From: Dyella lutea
GTDB taxonomy: Bacteria; Pseudomonadota; Gammaproteobacteria; Xanthomonadales; Rhodanobacteraceae
Assembly: GCF_024158035.1 (NCBI RefSeq)
Contig: NZ_JAMZEK010000004.1
Span: 1 to 64,000 of the forward strand
Length of the DNA: 64,000 bases
Reading direction: 5' to 3'
Shown one piece after another: positions 1-8,506 of this stretch. The notes beneath the pieces are model-generated. The model saw nothing but the letters and a program-made list of their open reading frames with translations. It was not told where the DNA came from and made no database searches. Position numbers and translations under genes: made by a program. Numbering within the stretch: the first letter of the stretch is position 1; each line of letters starts with the position of its first letter.

Positions 1-107
1 CCAAGCTGGCCTTGGGCGCAGCCATGCGCAAGCTGCTGCATATCGCTTGGGGAGTGGTGCGTTCCGGCCTGCCGTTCGATCCCAATCGTGCCCTTGTCGG
101 GGGGTAA
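1..107 (+). CDS. C-terminal end of an IS110-family transposase (partial)
   Basis: An open frame runs in from the left edge (first full codon at 3) and stops with TAA at 105-107. The visible 34 residues contain AAMRKLLHIAWGVVRSG followed by PFDPN, which is the usual closing segment of IS110/IS1111-type transposases (DEDD catalytic class). The rest of the gene lies outside the window, so it cannot be said whether the element is intact. No inverted repeats are expected for IS110 elements and none was sought. The call rests on the tail signature only. Confidence 0.7.
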   Translation, partial: KLALGAAMRKLLHIAWGVVRSGLPFDPNRALVGG

Positions 108-137
108 GTAAGACGGTATCTACCGATCTGCGAGGGC

Positions 138-743
138 TCAGGCCAGCGCGGCGTGCAGGCCGAGGCAGTCGGCGAAGTGCCAGTCGGCCAGGTCCGGCCA
201 GCGGTTGTCGGGCAGGTTCACCAGTACCGAGCGCGCGCCGGCGGCGCGGGCGCTGGCGAGGTCGTAGGCGTAGTCGCCGACCATAGTCAGTTCGGCCGGA
301 TCGATCGACCAGCCGGTGGCGATGCGCTGCAGGCCGGCCGGGGACGGCTTGGGCGGTGCGTCCTCGCGGCCGAGCACGTCGGCGGCGGCGAAGCAGTCGG
401 CCAGCCCGATCGCTTCGAGCGACAGCAATGCCAGCTCGCGCAGGTTGCGCGTGAGGATGCCGAGCCGGCAGCCACGTGCCGCCAGTGTGCGTACCAGCGG
501 CACGGCGCCGTCGGCGGGGCGAGACGCCTTCGCCAGTGCGTATTCGTGCTCGAGCAGCCAGGCACGTTTGGCGTCGGCTTCCGGTGCGGGCAGGGCGGCG
601 ATATGGGCGAGGATGTCCTCGTCGTCGCGGATCTCCAGCGTGCGGCGGATCGCGGCGAAATCGTGTACGGCGATCGTCAGCGTGCCGTCCAGGTCGAACA
701 CCCAGTGCCGGTGCGAGGCCAGTGCGTGGCGCGTGGTCGTCAT
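138..743 (-). CDS. HAD-superfamily phosphatase (phosphoglycolate phosphatase-like)
   Basis: A 201-residue cytoplasmic HAD hydrolase. Motif I is DLDGT at residues 17-21 (the first Asp is the nucleophile), motif II is the Thr in ILTRN, motif III the Lys in KPSP, and motif IV GDYAYD binds Mg. The arrangement fits the HAD-IA group with a small helical cap, such as phosphoglycolate phosphatase; the true substrate is unknown. The frame is open 18 codons further upstream, but that extension would run into the tRNA-Leu terminator. The ATG at 743, preceded by GAGGGTG, is therefore preferred. It is transcribed in the same direction as the tRNA, but behind the terminator. Confidence 0.8.
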   Translation of the reverse strand: MTTTRHALASHRHWVFDLDGTLTIAVHDFAAIRRTLEIRDDEDILAHIAALPAPEADAKRAWLLEHEYALAKASRPADGAVPLVRTLAARGCRLGILTRNLRELALLSLEAIGLADCFAAADVLGREDAPPKPSPAGLQRIATGWSIDPAELTMVGDYAYDLASARAAGARSVLVNLPDNRWPDLADWHFADCLGLHAALA

Positions 744-780
744 CGGCGGGTCACCCTCGGCGGCGCGCATGAACCGCAGA

Positions 781-809
781 AACGACAAAGCCCGCATCGC
801 TGCGGGCTT
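781..809 (-). terminator. Rho-independent terminator of tRNA-Leu
   Basis: A perfect 9-bp stem (AAGCCCGCA / TGCGGGCTT, positions 788-796 and 801-809) with a 4-nt loop. On the minus strand it is followed by a T-rich stretch and lies 11 nt beyond the encoded CCA of the tRNA. Confidence 0.75.
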
Positions 810-819
810 CGTCTACAAT

Positions 820-904
<85 letters not shown>

Positions 905-941
905 AGGTGCCGCGCAACCGTTCGGGCTGCGCGAGCCGCGT

Positions 942-970
942 AGATTAGGCATCTACCCCAGGGTTGTCAA
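942..970 (-). promoter_or_regulatory. Sigma-70 promoter for tRNA-Leu
   Basis: Minus strand -35 TTGACA (970-965) and -10 TAATCT (947-942) separated by exactly 17 nt. The predicted start is about 30 nt before the mature 5' end of the tRNA. This is the best-matching promoter seen in the window. Confidence 0.8.
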
Positions 971-1043
971 CAATACGTCGATAAAAATTTTCCCCTGCTT
1001 CCGGACGATTTCCGTCCCGGAGGCCTTCAACCAAGGTAATTGA

Positions 1044-3758
1044 GTGACCCAGAAGAAAAACACGCGTGGCGGCAAGCGCCGCGCAGTCTCACCCGCCCGC
1101 GACGACACCCCCCTGCGGCCGTCCGGCAAGCCTCGCTCCAACGGCGGTGCGCCGCGCAAGGCTGCCGGCGCGGTCCGCGATCCGCAGGCCGAGCGCGAGG
1201 CGCAGCGCTACGAACGACCGATCCCCAGCCGCGAGGCGATCCTTTCGATGCTGGCCGAGCGTGGCGAATGGCTGAGCGAGGCGCGCATCGCCGAAACCCT
1301 GCAGCTCGACCATCCCACCGACCTGATGGCGCTGCGCAAGCGCCTGGGCGCGATGGTGCGCGACGGCCAGCTGCTGCAAGGGCGTCGCGGCGACTATGCG
1401 CCGGCACAGAAGCTCGACCTGATTCCCGGCCTGGTGATCGCCAACGCCGAGGGCTACGGTTTCCTGCGTCCGGACGAGGGCGGCGACGACCTCTACCTTT
1501 CGCCGCAGCAGATGCGTGCGGTGATGCACGGCGACCGCGTGCTGGCCAGCGTGGTCGGACTGGATCGCCGTGGCCGCCGCCAGGGCGCCATCGTCGAGGT
1601 GCTGCAGCGGCGATCGCCGCGGCTGGTGGGCCGGGTCACGGTGGAAAACGGCGTCACCGTGGTGGCGCCGGATGACCGCCGCCTGCTCCAGGACATCCTG
1701 ATCCCGCCGGGCAAGGAGCTGGGCGCGAAGAACGGCCAGATCGTGGTGGTGGAGATCACCGACCCGCCGACTGCCCAGCGCGCGCCGCTGGGCGAGATCC
1801 GCTCGGTGCTCGGTGAACGCCTGCAGCCCTCACTGCTGGTGGAAATGGCGATCGCCAGCTACGACCTGCCCAGCGAATGGCCGGCCGCCGCGCTGCACGA
1901 TGCGGCTCAGGTTGAGCCGGAAGTGACCGCGGCCGAGCGCGAGGGTCGCGTCGACCTGCGCAAGCTGCCGTTGGTCACCATCGACGGCGCCGATGCGCGC
2001 GATTTCGACGACGCCGTCTATGCCGAGCCACGTCGCGGTGGCGGCTGGCGGCTGATCGTGGCGATCGCCGACGTGTCGCACTACGTGCGCGTCGGCAGCG
2101 CGCTGGACAAGGAAGCGGTGGAGCGCAGCACCTCCACCTATTTCCCCGGTTTCGTGGTGCCGATGCTCCCCGAGTCGCTGTCCAACGGCATCTGCTCGCT
2201 CAACCCCAAGGTGGAGCGGCTGTGCATGGTGTGCGACATGCAGGTGGATGTGTCCGGCGAGGTCACCAAGTCGAAGTTCTACGACGCGGTGATGCTCTCG
2301 CACGCGCGCCTCACCTACGACAAGGTGTGGCAGGTGGTGGGGCTGAACGATCCCGATGCGCGCGACGAGGTCGCCGACGTGCTGCCGCAGCTGGAGAACC
2401 TGCACGCGCTGTACAAGGCGATGGCGCAGCAGCGCCAGCGTCGCGGCGCGATCGATTTCGAGACGCCGGAAGTGAAGTTCCGCCTCGACCAGCGCGGCGA
2501 GGTGGAGTCGATGGGCGCCACCGAGCGCAACGACGCGCACAAGCTGATCGAGGAATGCATGATCGCGGCCAACGTGCAGGCCGCGCTGTTCCTGGAAAAG
2601 AAGAAGATCCCTGCGCTGTTCCGCGCGCACGAGCCGCCGCCGGCGGAGAAGTACGAGGATCTGCAGCAGTTCCTGCGCGAGTTCAAGCTCAGCATGCCGC
2701 CGATCGCCGAAGTGGCGCCGGCGGATTTCTCCGAAGTGCTGCGGATGGTGCGCGAGCGCCCCGAGCGCGAGCTGATCCAGTCGGTGCTGCTGCGTGCGCA
2801 GAGCATGGCGGCGTACCAGCCGGACAACCGCGGCCACTTCGGCCTGGCGCTGAGTGCCTACGCGCACTTCACCTCGCCGATCCGCCGTTATCCGGATCTG
2901 CTGGTGCACCGGGCGATCCGCTACGCGCTCACCGGCGGCAAGCCGGAGAAGTACAGCTACACGCCGACCGAGATGGCCTCGCTGGCGGTGCACACCTCCC
3001 AGCGCGAGCGCCGCGCCGAGGAGGCCGAGCGCGACGTGGACGAGCGCTTCAAGTGCGCGTGGATGAGCAAGCACGTGGGCAGCGAGTTCGACGGCGTGGT
3101 CACCGGCGTCACCTCGTTCGGCCTGTTCGTCGAGCTGGACGACTCGAAGGTGTCTGGCCTGGTGCACATCAGCCAGCTGGCCAACGACTATTACCACTTC
3201 GATCCGCTGCGCAAGCTGCTCAAGGGCGAGAAATCCGGCGAGCAGTTTCGCCTGGGCGACCACGTGCGCGTGCAGGTGCTGCGCGCGAGCCTGGAGGATC
3301 GCAAGATCGACTTCCGGCTGGTGCCGCAGAAAAAGAAGGGCGTGCCGCCGCCGCGGACGGCCAAGGCTTACGACTATTCCGCCAGCGGCGAGCGCTACTC
3401 GCTGCCCAAGGCGGCCAAGCCGGCAGTGAAGGCGGAGAAGGCACCGGGAATGTTCGGCCGCGCGGCGAAGGCGATCGGTCGGGCGTTTGGACGTCGCGAT
3501 GCAGAGCTGCCCGTGGCCGCGCCGGCGAGCGATAATCCGCCGCCGCGTTCCCGCACGCCGGCGCCGGCGGTCGAGCCGGCGCCGCGCAAGCGTCGTGGTG
3601 CGTCGTCGCAGGAGGCCCGCAGCCCGGGTGCACCGCGCAAGGGTGCCTCGGGCCCATCGTCCGGTGGACGCCGAAGCGAGGGCAGCAAGGCCGCGCCGGC
3701 CTCGGCCGGTGGGCGGAAGCGCGGCGGTCGTTCCTCGAAACCCAAAGGCAAGTCATGA
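1044..3758 (+). CDS. rnr: Ribonuclease R
   Basis: A processive 3'-5' exoribonuclease of the RNB family that degrades structured RNA, damaged rRNA and mRNA in the cytoplasm. Order of domains: a winged-helix N-terminus (about 60-120), cold-shock-like domains (about 125-270), and the RNB catalytic domain with the acidic cluster in DGADARDFDDAVY (about 313-325). An S1 RNA-binding domain follows (about 676-760), then a long Lys/Arg/Ala/Pro-rich basic tail (about 765-904). At 904 residues it is longer than E. coli RNase R (813); the excess is mostly the tail. The start is GTG at 1044, with AAGGT 7 nt upstream. The stop overlaps the ATG of rlmB (ATGA), indicating translational coupling. Confidence 0.95.
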   Translation: MTQKKNTRGGKRRAVSPARDDTPLRPSGKPRSNGGAPRKAAGAVRDPQAEREAQRYERPIPSREAILSMLAERGEWLSEARIAETLQLDHPTDLMALRKRLGAMVRDGQLLQGRRGDYAPAQKLDLIPGLVIANAEGYGFLRPDEGGDDLYLSPQQMRAVMHGDRVLASVVGLDRRGRRQGAIVEVLQRRSPRLVGRVTVENGVTVVAPDDRRLLQDILIPPGKELGAKNGQIVVVEITDPPTAQRAPLGEIRSVLGERLQPSLLVEMAIASYDLPSEWPAAALHDAAQVEPEVTAAEREGRVDLRKLPLVTIDGADARDFDDAVYAEPRRGGGWRLIVAIADVSHYVRVGSALDKEAVERSTSTYFPGFVVPMLPESLSNGICSLNPKVERLCMVCDMQVDVSGEVTKSKFYDAVMLSHARLTYDKVWQVVGLNDPDARDEVADVLPQLENLHALYKAMAQQRQRRGAIDFETPEVKFRLDQRGEVESMGATERNDAHKLIEECMIAANVQAALFLEKKKIPALFRAHEPPPAEKYEDLQQFLREFKLSMPPIAEVAPADFSEVLRMVRERPERELIQSVLLRAQSMAAYQPDNRGHFGLALSAYAHFTSPIRRYPDLLVHRAIRYALTGGKPEKYSYTPTEMASLAVHTSQRERRAEEAERDVDERFKCAWMSKHVGSEFDGVVTGVTSFGLFVELDDSKVSGLVHISQLANDYYHFDPLRKLLKGEKSGEQFRLGDHVRVQVLRASLEDRKIDFRLVPQKKKGVPPPRTAKAYDYSASGERYSLPKAAKPAVKAEKAPGMFGRAAKAIGRAFGRRDAELPVAAPASDNPPPRSRTPAPAVEPAPRKRRGASSQEARSPGAPRKGASGPSSGGRRSEGSKAAPASAGGRKRGGRSSKPKGKS

Positions 3759-4501
3759 GTGAGAGTTGGATCGTCGGGATCAACCCGGTCGAAGGTGCGC
3801 TGAGCAACGATGCCGAGCGCGTGCGCGAGGTGCTGGTGGAGCAGGGCCAGCGCAACGCGCGCGTGCAGGCGCTGGCCGAACAGGCCAAGGCGCTGAAGAT
3901 TCCGGTGCACCATCGCCCGCGTGATCAGCTGGACAAGCTGGCGGGCGAAGCGCGGCATCAAGGCGTGGTGGCGCTGTACGAGCCGCCGCCGATGGCGCAC
4001 GAGGGCGATCTCGCCAAGCTGATGGAACGCGATGGCGCCAACACGCTGGTACTGGTGCTCGACGGCGTGACCGACCCGCACAACCTCGGCGCCTGCCTGC
4101 GCAGCGCGGCGGCGGCCGGCGTCACGGCGGTGATCGTGCCGAAGGATCGCGCGGTCGGACTGACCCCCGTGGTGCGCCGTGCTTCGGCCGGCGGCGCCGA
4201 TCGCGTGCCGCTGATCGCGGTGACCAACCTCGCCCGCACGCTGCGCGAGCTGAAGGACGCGGGCGTGTGGATCACCGGCCTGGCCGGCGACACCGACACC
4301 TCGATCTACGGCGTGGACTTCAAGGGGCCGGTGGCGCTGGTGCTGGGCAGCGAAGGCGAGGGCATGCGCCGGCTGACCCGCGAGCTGTGTGATTTCGTGG
4401 CGAAGATCCCGATGCCGGGCACGATGGAGAGCCTCAACGTGTCGGTGGCCACCGGCGTGGTGCTGTTCGAGGCCTTGCGTCAGCGGAGTGCGAAGCGATG
4501 A
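3755..4501 (+). CDS. rlmB: 23S rRNA (guanosine-2251-2'-O)-methyltransferase
   Basis: A SPOUT-class methyltransferase that uses SAM to methylate the 2'-O of G2251 in the peptidyl-transferase P-loop of 23S rRNA. The N-terminal L30e-like substrate-binding domain covers about residues 1-75. The catalytic knot domain shows the three SpoU motifs: DPHNLGACLRSA with the catalytic Arg, LGSEGEGM, and PMPGTMESLNVSVA. At 248 residues it has the usual length. It overlaps rnr by 4 nt at the start and the next small gene by 4 nt at the end. The rnr-rlmB pairing is common in gammaproteobacteria. Confidence 0.95.
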   Translation: MSESWIVGINPVEGALSNDAERVREVLVEQGQRNARVQALAEQAKALKIPVHHRPRDQLDKLAGEARHQGVVALYEPPPMAHEGDLAKLMERDGANTLVLVLDGVTDPHNLGACLRSAAAAGVTAVIVPKDRAVGLTPVVRRASAGGADRVPLIAVTNLARTLRELKDAGVWITGLAGDTDTSIYGVDFKGPVALVLGSEGEGMRRLTRELCDFVAKIPMPGTMESLNVSVATGVVLFEALRQRSAKR

Positions 4502-4779
4502 CCTTTCACTGGTACGACCTGGCCGGCTACGCCGGCGTGCTGCTGATCCTGCTGGCCTACTTCCTGCTGCAGGCCCACCGGCTGCACGGCAACAAGCTGG
4601 CCTATCAGCTGATGAATATCGTCGGCGCGTTCGGCGTGCTGCTCTCGCTGGTGTTCGGCAGCTTCAACTGGTCGGCATTCCTGCTCGAAGTGGCGTGGAT
4701 CGCCATCGGCATCTACGGCATCGTGCGCGGCGCCGCCCGCCGCCGCGAAGCACGCGAAAAGCCACTGCCCACCCCGTGA
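4498..4779 (+). CDS. Small membrane protein of the CBU_0592 type
   Basis: 93 residues with three hydrophobic segments (about 8-25, 38-53 and 57-77) and a basic C-terminus, so it is probably an inner-membrane protein. The pattern resembles the conserved but uncharacterised CBU_0592-like domain; the function is unknown. It is the third gene of the rnr-rlmB operon (ATGA overlap with rlmB) and is followed by a REP-like palindrome. Confidence 0.7.
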   Translation: MTFHWYDLAGYAGVLLILLAYFLLQAHRLHGNKLAYQLMNIVGAFGVLLSLVFGSFNWSAFLLEVAWIAIGIYGIVRGAARRREAREKPLPTP

Positions 4780-4792
4780 CCCTCTGACCCGG

Positions 4793-4870
4793 TAGGAGCC
4801 CGCTCGCGGGCGACGCCTTTCGCTTTGCTGGCGCAGCACAGCCAGGGGCATCGCCCGCGAGCGGGCCCCT
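4793..4870. repeat. REP-like palindromic element, copy 1
   Basis: Two 15-nt arms, CCCGCTCGCGGGCGA (4799-4813) and TCGCCCGCGAGCGGG (4851-4865), are perfect inverted complements around a 37-nt centre. The left part, from AGGAGCCCGCTCGCGGGCGA onward through GCCTTTCGCT, recurs at 13552-13635. It sits between the convergent ends of the rnr operon and phoU, where such extragenic palindromes usually lie. Confidence 0.8.
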
Positions 4871-4890
4871 GCGGGCAGGGGCGTGGTGGC

Positions 4891-5613
4891 TTATTCGCCG
4901 AGCTTGGTCAGCTCCGGGCTGGAGGTGAAGTCGCGCTTCACCCGCTGCTTGTCCAGCGTCTCGCCGTGCACCTGGAACCAGATGCTCTCGGCGATGTTGG
5001 TGGCGTGGTCGCCGATGCGCTCGATGTTCTTGGCCATGAACAAGAGGTGCGTGCACGGCGTGATGTTGCGCGGGTCTTCCATCATGTAGGTGAGCAGCTG
5101 GCGGAAGTAGCCGGTGTATGCCTCGTCCAGCTCGGCGTCGCTCTTCCACACCTGGTAGGCGTGCTCGGCGTCCTGGTCGCGATAGGCCACCAGCACCTCC
5201 CGTACTTCGGAGGCGGCCAGCTTGGCCAGGTAGTCCAGGCCCTTGGTCGGCGAGATCGGGGCGACCATCGACAGCGGAATCGAGCGCTTGGCGACGTTGG
5301 CGGCATAGTCGCCAATGCGTTCGATGTCGGCGGCGATGCGCAGCGCGGCGAACACGTTGCGCAGGTCGCCGGCCATCGGCGCCCGCAGTGCCAGCAGGCG
5401 CACCACGTCGTGGCTGATTTCCTGCTCCAGCTGGTCGATCGCGTCGTCGTTGGCCACCACGCGCTGCGCGGCGCGCTCGTCGCGGCGGGCGATCACGTCG
5501 AGGGCCGACTCCAGCTGGGTCACCGACAGCTCGCCCATGCGCACGATCTCGCCGGTGAGGCGGGCCAGTTCGCTGTCGTAGCTCTTGATGATGTGCTCGC
5601 TGCCGCTACTCAT
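4891..5613 (-). CDS. phoU: Phosphate signalling complex protein PhoU
   Basis: A cytoplasmic metal-binding three-helix-bundle protein that links PstSCAB transport to the PhoR sensor and represses the Pho regulon when phosphate is plentiful. The two tandem PhoU repeats carry the expected acidic signatures ADIERIGDYAANVA and KNIERIGDHATNIA. 240 residues is normal. It is the last gene of pstSCAB-phoU, 52 nt after pstB. Confidence 0.96.
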   Translation of the reverse strand: MSSGSEHIIKSYDSELARLTGEIVRMGELSVTQLESALDVIARRDERAAQRVVANDDAIDQLEQEISHDVVRLLALRAPMAGDLRNVFAALRIAADIERIGDYAANVAKRSIPLSMVAPISPTKGLDYLAKLAASEVREVLVAYRDQDAEHAYQVWKSDAELDEAYTGYFRQLLTYMMEDPRNITPCTHLLFMAKNIERIGDHATNIAESIWFQVHGETLDKQRVKRDFTSSPELTKLGE

Positions 5614-5665
5614 GTCGGTACCTGCCTGTATGGGATGCCTGGAACGGGTGGAACACGGGGACGAC

Positions 5666-6481
5666 TCAGCCGAAACGGCCGGTGATGTAGTCCTCGGTCT
5701 GCTTCTTGCTCGGCTTGGTGAAGATCTTCTCGGTGCCGTCGAACTCGATCAGTTCGCCCATGTACATGAACGCGGTGAGGTCCGAGCAGCGCGCCGCCTG
5801 CTGCATGTTGTGGGTGACGATGACGATGGTGAACTGGCTCTTGAGCTCCTCCACCAGTTGCTCGATGCGGCCGGTGGCGATCGGATCGAGCGCCGAGGTC
5901 GGCTCGTCGAGCAGCAGCACCTCGGGGCGCAGCGCGATGGCGCGGGCAATGCACAGGCGCTGCTGCTGGCCGCCGGACAGGCCGAGTGCGTTCTGCTTGA
6001 GCTTGTCCTTCACCTCGTCCCACAGCGCGGCGTCGCGCAGGGCCTTCTCCACCCGCACGTCCATGTCGGCGCGCGAGAGCTTCTCGTGGTGGCGGATGCC
6101 GTAGGCGACGTTCTCGAAGATCGTCATCGGGAACGGCACCGGTTTCTGGAACACCATGCCGACCTTGCTGCGCAGGCGGTTCATGGAGTACTTCGAGTCC
6201 AGCACGTTCTCGCCGTCGAGGATCACTTCGCCGCGCGCTTCCAGCTTCGGGTAGATCGCGTAGATGCGGTTGAAAATGCGCAGCAGGGTCGACTTGCCGC
6301 AGCCGGACGGGCCGATGATGGCCGTCACCTTCTTCTCCGGGATCGCCATGCTGATGCCTTTCAGCGCATGGAACCCGTTGTAGTAGAAGTGCAGGTCGTT
6401 GACCTGGATCTTGGTCGGCGCGACGGCCTCGGGGCTGGCCGCGGGCTGCGGGTGGAGGCCGGCGGCGGCGGACTCAGTCAT
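5666..6481 (-). CDS. pstB: Phosphate ABC transporter ATP-binding protein PstB
   Basis: The ATPase subunit of the high-affinity phosphate importer. Walker A is GPSGCGKS at 57-64, the signature is LSGGQQQR, Walker B is [12 protein letters not shown], and the switch His is in VTHNMQQA. 271 residues, with an N-terminal stretch of about 25 Ala/Pro-rich residues that is not part of the fold. The ATG at 6481 overlaps the end of pstA by 8 nt, as expected in one operon. Confidence 0.97.
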   Translation of the reverse strand: MTESAAAGLHPQPAASPEAVAPTKIQVNDLHFYYNGFHALKGISMAIPEKKVTAIIGPSGCGKSTLLRIFNRIYAIYPKLEARGEVILDGENVLDSKYSMNRLRSKVGMVFQKPVPFPMTIFENVAYGIRHHEKLSRADMDVRVEKALRDAALWDEVKDKLKQNALGLSGGQQQRLCIARAIALRPEVLLLDEPTSALDPIATGRIEQLVEELKSQFTIVIVTHNMQQAARCSDLTAFMYMGELIEFDGTEKIFTKPSKKQTEDYITGRFG

Positions 6482-7340
6482 GGGACACCTTGTTGCGGGA
6501 AAGGACCAGGCGGGAGGCGAGGCTGAGCAGCAGTACGAACATCGTCACCACGAAGGCGCCGGCCCAGGCCAGCGCGTGCATTGCGTCGCCGGGGTCGTTC
6601 GCGTACTGGTAGATGATCTGCGGCAGGCTGGCCATCTTGCTCATCGGGCTGAACACCATGAAGTTGTTGCCGAACGCGGTGAACAGCAGCGGTGCGGTTT
6701 CGCCGCTGATGCGCGCCAGCGCCAGCAGCACGCCGGTGATGATGCCCGAACGCGCCGCGCGGATCAGGATCTGCAGGGTCAGCTTCCACTGCGGCACGCC
6801 CAGCGACAGCGCCGCCTCGCGCAGCGTGGAGGGCACCAGGCGCAGCATTTCGTCGGTGGTGCGCACGATCACCGGCAGGGCGATCAGCGCCAGCGCCACG
6901 CCGCCGGCGAAGCCGGAGAAGGTGGTGTTGCCGTTGGTCAGCGTGGTGCTGGGCAGCACCACGATGGTATAGACGAAAAGGCCCATCACGATCGACGGCG
7001 CCGACAGCAGGATGTCGTTGAGGAAGCGGATCGTCTCGCCGAGTTTGGTGCGGTTGGCATACTCGGCCAGCCAGGTGCCGGCCAGCACGCCGATCGGGGT
7101 GGCGATGGCGATGCCGATGAAGTTGATGATCAGGCTGCCGACCATGGCGTTGGCCAGGCCGCCGTCCGATCCATAGGCGGTGATCTTGGTGAACAGCTTC
7201 AGGTCCAGCGCGCTGATGCCCTGGCGCAGGGTCTCGAACAGGATCCACGCGAGGAAGCCCAACCCGATCAGGGTGGCCAGCACGCTGAGCGACAGCGCGA
7301 CCCAGTTGGTGATGCGGCGACGAAGGTAAAGGGTATTCAT
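6474..7340 (-). CDS. pstA: Phosphate ABC transporter permease PstA
   Basis: An inner-membrane permease that forms the phosphate channel with PstC. 288 residues with six predicted membrane helices. The EAA-type coupling loop is around [15 protein letters not shown], followed by [13 protein letters not shown], which is typical of PstA. The longer open frame upstream is only the shadow of pstC. The ATG at 7340 is chosen because it abuts the pstC stop (TGATG overlap) and gives the normal N-terminus. Confidence 0.95.
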   Translation of the reverse strand: MNTLYLRRRITNWVALSLSVLATLIGLGFLAWILFETLRQGISALDLKLFTKITAYGSDGGLANAMVGSLIINFIGIAIATPIGVLAGTWLAEYANRTKLGETIRFLNDILLSAPSIVMGLFVYTIVVLPSTTLTNGNTTFSGFAGGVALALIALPVIVRTTDEMLRLVPSTLREAALSLGVPQWKLTLQILIRAARSGIITGVLLALARISGETAPLLFTAFGNNFMVFSPMSKMASLPQIIYQYANDPGDAMHALAWAGAFVVTMFVLLLSLASRLVLSRNKVSHD

Positions 7341-8359
7341 CACACGCCCTCCCGCTTCTTCAGCTGCGCGAGCATCAGCCGCGCGATCAGCAGCACGACG
7401 AAGGTAACCACGAACAGCAGGAACGCCAGCGCCATCAGGGTCGATTTCTGCAGGCCCACCGCCTCGCTGAACTGGTTGGCGATGGTCGAGGCGATCGACG
7501 CGCCCGGATCGAGCAGCGAGGCGGAAAGGTCCATCGCATTGCCGAGCACGAAGGTCACCGCCATGGTCTCGCCCAGCGCGCGGCCCAGGCCGAGGAACAC
7601 GCCGCCGATGACCGCCGAGCGGGTGTACGGCAGCACGATGTCCCACATCACTTCCCAGGTGCTCGAGCCCAGTGCGTAGGCCGACTCCTTCAGCCGGGTC
7701 GGCACGGTCTGGAACACCTCGCGCATCACCGAGGAGATGAACGGGATGATCATGATCGCCAGCACGATGCCCGCGGTGAGCACGCTGGCGCCAAACGGAT
7801 AGTTGCTGGCGAACAGCTTGCCGACAAATGGTACGTGTGCGGCCAGCCAGGACACCTTGCCGTCGTCCGGACTGTCGCCCAGGTAGCTGGTCAGCCACGG
7901 TTTGATGTGCTCGGAAAAAAACGGCGCGAAGATGAACAGGCCCCACATGCCGTAGATGATCGACGGGATGCCGGCCAGCAATTCGATCGCCGAGGCGACC
8001 GGCGTGCGCAGCCAGGGCGGGGCGACCTCGGACAGGTACAGCGCAATGCCGAAACTGACCGGCACGGCAATGATCAGGGCGATCAGCGAGGTGGCGATGG
8101 TGCCGTAGACCGGGACCAGTGCACCGTAGACGTCGTTGCCCGGATCCCATTCCGAGCTGACGAGGAAGTGCCAGCCGAAGGTGGCGAAGGCGTGGCGGCC
8201 GCCCCACAGGGTCGCTCCGGCGGCACCCAGCAGCGAGGCGAGCACCAGCAGCGCACAGCACATGAGCAGCCAGCGGAACCAGCGGTCGTGGCGCGCGTCG
8301 CGATGGTTGCGCTGGTCTCCGGTGGCACGGGTCGCGAGGGCGTCTGGGGCACTGGACAT
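7340..8359 (-). CDS. pstC: Phosphate ABC transporter permease PstC
   Basis: The inner-membrane partner of PstA. 339 residues with six helices; the first is at about residues 30-50, after a hydrophilic N-terminus rich in Arg/His. Family signatures include LLAGIPSIIYGMWGLF and the coupling loop RLKESAYALGSSTWEV followed by GLGRALGETMAVTFV. It lies 147 nt downstream of pstS, with two stem-loops in the gap, so expression is probably lower than that of pstS. Confidence 0.95.
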   Translation of the reverse strand: MSSAPDALATRATGDQRNHRDARHDRWFRWLLMCCALLVLASLLGAAGATLWGGRHAFATFGWHFLVSSEWDPGNDVYGALVPVYGTIATSLIALIIAVPVSFGIALYLSEVAPPWLRTPVASAIELLAGIPSIIYGMWGLFIFAPFFSEHIKPWLTSYLGDSPDDGKVSWLAAHVPFVGKLFASNYPFGASVLTAGIVLAIMIIPFISSVMREVFQTVPTRLKESAYALGSSTWEVMWDIVLPYTRSAVIGGVFLGLGRALGETMAVTFVLGNAMDLSASLLDPGASIASTIANQFSEAVGLQKSTLMALAFLLFVVTFVVLLIARLMLAQLKKREGV

Positions 8360-8417
8360 GGAACGGGCCGTCCTCTCGGTGGCTAAGGGCGCAAGGATAG
8401 CGGCGCCAGCAACGGAA

Positions 8418-8494
8418 AGCCGCCCCTGGACCTCCGGGGCGGCTGTTCGGGCGTCATCCGCAGGCCGACGGCGGGCAGGGCGCCGCCGTCGGCC
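8418..8494 (-). terminator. Two stem-loops between pstS and pstC
   Basis: Immediately after the pstS stop is an 11-bp hairpin (8463-8473 with 8484-8494). It is followed by a 9-bp hairpin (8418-8426 with 8436-8444) whose minus-strand 3' side runs into TTTCC. They could be partial terminators or 3' protective structures that leave pstS mRNA in excess over pstCAB, as is usual for binding-protein transporters. Confidence 0.55.
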
Positions 8495-8506
8495 GGGAGG
8501 ACCATC

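Noticed and set aside
1830-3263. 477-residue open frame antisense to rnr
   Set aside because: His/Arg/Leu-rich composition typical of GC-rich antisense frames; rnr on the other strand is a complete known protein.
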